64,000 nucleotides of DNA from SLRI01 sp942491185 (GTDB lineage: Bacteria > Pseudomonadota > Alphaproteobacteria > Geminicoccales > Geminicoccaceae), in the NCBI GenBank assembly GCA_942491185.1, contig CALOAB010000004.1, positions 124,001 through 188,000 on the forward strand, given 5' to 3'. Positions 62,813-64,000 of this stretch are shown here, piece after piece. Position 1 is the first letter of the stretch; each line of letters begins with the position of its first letter. Under the pieces are notes generated by a model. The model was not told the origin of the DNA and ran no database searches. It saw nothing but the letters and a program-made list of their open reading frames with translations. Both the position numbers and the translations under genes were made by a program.

Positions 62813-63757
62813 TTAGTCCTTGAGCTGGCCGAGCTTCTCAGTCAGCTCGGGAACCAGCTTGAAAAGATCGCCAACGATACCGTAGTCCGCCACCTGGAAG
62901 ATCGGCGCTTCCTCGTCCTTGTTGATCGCGACGATGACCTTGCTGTCCTTCATCCCCGCCAGATGCTGGATCGCACCAGAGATGCCGACGGCGACGTAGA
63001 GGTCGGGTGCCACGATCTTGCCGGTCTGGCCGACCTGCCAGTCGTTCGGCGCATACCCGGCATCGACGGCGGCGCGCGACGCGCCGACGGCAGCGCCAAC
63101 ACTGTCGGCAAGCTGCTCGATGATCTGGAAATTGTCGGACGAGCCGACACCACGACCGCCGGAGACGACGATCCGGGCGGAGCCCAGATCGGGCCTGGCG
63201 CTGGATTGCACCTCACGGCCGATAAACCGTGCGAGACCGGCCGGATCGACGGCAGCTGCCGTCTCGACACTTGCCGAGCCCCCTTCGGCGGCAGCCGCAT
63301 CGAACGTCGTCGTGCGAACGGTGATGACCCGCTTGGCGTCCTTGCTCTCGACCGTGGTCAGCGCGTTGCCGGCATAGATGTAGCGCTTGAACGTCGACGG
63401 TGACACGACCTCGACGATGTCGCTCAGCTGCGCCGTGTCGAGCATTGCCGCCACTCGCGGCATGACATTGCGGCTGAAGGTCGTCGAGCCCGCCACCAGG
63501 TGGTCGTAGCCATCGGCCATGGCAACGAGCAGCGGCGCCAGATCCTCGGCCACGGGGTTGGCATAGGCCGCATGCTCGACCCGCAGCACCTTGTCGATAC
63601 CTTGCACCTTCGCCGCTGCATCGGCCGCTGCGGCGCAGTCCTGGCCGGCCACCAGCATGTGACAGGGGCCGGGCAGCTGGCTCGCTGCGGTCACGGCGTG
63701 CAAGGTTGCCGGATCGAGGTTCTGGTTGTCGTGCTGGGCCAGGACGAGAACGGCCAT
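62813..63757 (-). CDS. etfA: electron transfer flavoprotein subunit alpha EtfA
   Basis: A 314-residue subunit of ETF that carries FAD and passes electrons from acyl-CoA dehydrogenases to ETF-quinone reductase. The C-terminal FAD domain has SGGRGVGSSDNFQIIEQLAD, the GQTGKIVAPDLYVAVGISGAIQH region and VAINKDEEAPIFQVADYGIVGD. The ATG overlaps the etfB stop by one base (TGATG). No ETF-QO is in the window. Confidence 0.97.
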   Translation of the reverse strand: MAVLVLAQHDNQNLDPATLHAVTAASQLPGPCHMLVAGQDCAAAADAAAKVQGIDKVLRVEHAAYANPVAEDLAPLLVAMADGYDHLVAGSTTFSRNVMPRVAAMLDTAQLSDIVEVVSPSTFKRYIYAGNALTTVESKDAKRVITVRTTTFDAAAAEGGSASVETAAAVDPAGLARFIGREVQSSARPDLGSARIVVSGGRGVGSSDNFQIIEQLADSVGAAVGASRAAVDAGYAPNDWQVGQTGKIVAPDLYVAVGISGAIQHLAGMKDSKVIVAINKDEEAPIFQVADYGIVGDLFKLVPELTEKLGQLKD

Positions 63758-64000
63758 CAGAGCACTCCCGCTTCGTTCTTGAGCTTGCCCACCAGCTCGT
63801 CGATGCCCTCGACCCGCACGCCGGCCTGGCGCTTCGGCGGCTCCTCGAAATGCGTGTAGACGAGGCGCGGGGCGACATCGACGCCCAGCTCCTCGGGCGT
63901 CAGCGGATCGATGGGCTTCTTCTTCGCCTTCATGATGTTGGGCAGCGACGCGTAGCGCGGCTCGTTCAGGCGAAGGTCGACGGTGATGATCGCCGGCAGG
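63757..64000 (-). CDS. etfB: electron transfer flavoprotein subunit beta EtfB, C-terminal part
   Basis: The last 80 residues of EtfB are readable up to the stop, with the frame open to the window edge. They read LPAIITVDLRLNEPRYASLP and NIMKAKKKPIDPLTPEELG, followed by PRLVYTHFEEPPKRQAGVRV and the end GKLKNEAGVL. These are typical of the EtfB C-terminus. The start and AMP-binding part lie outside. It precedes etfA in the operon, overlapping by one base. Confidence 0.95.
   Translation of the reverse strand, partial: LPAIITVDLRLNEPRYASLPNIMKAKKKPIDPLTPEELGVDVAPRLVYTHFEEPPKRQAGVRVEGIDELVGKLKNEAGVL

Overview
This is a GC-rich chromosomal window from a motile alphaproteobacterium, most likely from the Rhodospirillales or a related order. 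Four things point that way: a split fliL-fliM / flgF-flgG flagellar locus carrying a DUF6468 protein and a MotE-type protein; an ECF sigma factor paired with a ChrR-like cupin anti-sigma factor; COQ9 and an ABC1/UbiB-type kinase for ubiquinone metabolism; and GluQ. I see no tRNA, rRNA, CRISPR array, insertion sequence or prophage. Genes are densely packed. Many are coupled by 1-11 nt overlaps of TGATG, ATGA and TTGA type.

Layout. 1-8300: housekeeping genes (HAD phosphatase, HD-domain nucleotidase, TypA/BipA, HAD-IIB phosphatase, CDP-alcohol phosphatidyltransferase, DUF2062 protein) and a divergent pyruvate kinase. 8309-14897: a flagellar block. fliL-fliM-DUF6468-motE read leftward and flgF-flgG-flgA-flgH read rightward from a shared control region that holds a good sigma-54 (-24/-12) promoter and tandem dyad repeats. 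15124-17060: a SelA-like PLP enzyme plus an SDR dehydrogenase, in place of the flagellar genes often found next. 17068-24983 (leftward): a nucleoside uptake and salvage operon, BMP binding protein, ABC ATPase, two permeases, a cytidine deaminase-purine nucleoside phosphorylase fusion, deoC and deoA. The second permease and the fusion gene each carry a one-base frameshift in this sequence. 25144-32711: a class III cyclase, a lipoprotein hydrolase, gluQ, the ECF sigma/ChrR pair, a class II aldolase, a membrane-anchored receiver protein and threonine ammonia-lyase. 32730-41396: argC, purD, a Sua5-type protein, long-chain acyl-CoA synthetase, PepF-type oligoendopeptidase and an ABC1 kinase. 41741-47140: cytochrome c, rpsU, def, COQ9 and a large AsmA-family protein. 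47418-64000: transporters (AEC, MATE), GMC oxidoreductase, a second cyclase, a UxaA-family dehydratase, a GNAT protein, OpgC, histidine phosphatase, MOSC protein, oligopeptidase B, a phasin-like protein, 3-hydroxybutyryl-CoA dehydrogenase, etfA and the end of etfB.

How the genes work together. The salvage operon would import nucleosides, deaminate cytidine, phosphorolyse purine and pyrimidine nucleosides, and send deoxyribose-phosphate into central metabolism. The ETF and hydroxybutyryl-CoA dehydrogenase genes belong to acyl-CoA or polyhydroxybutyrate metabolism. The COQ9 and ABC1 proteins support the quinone pool that ETF feeds.

The points most worth a second look are the cdd-pnp fusion and its neighbouring frameshifts, an rpsU gene with no ATG/GTG/TTG start, the sigma-54 promoter with repeats, and a receiver-domain protein ending in a transmembrane anchor. 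I did not find a convincing wholly new multi-gene system.
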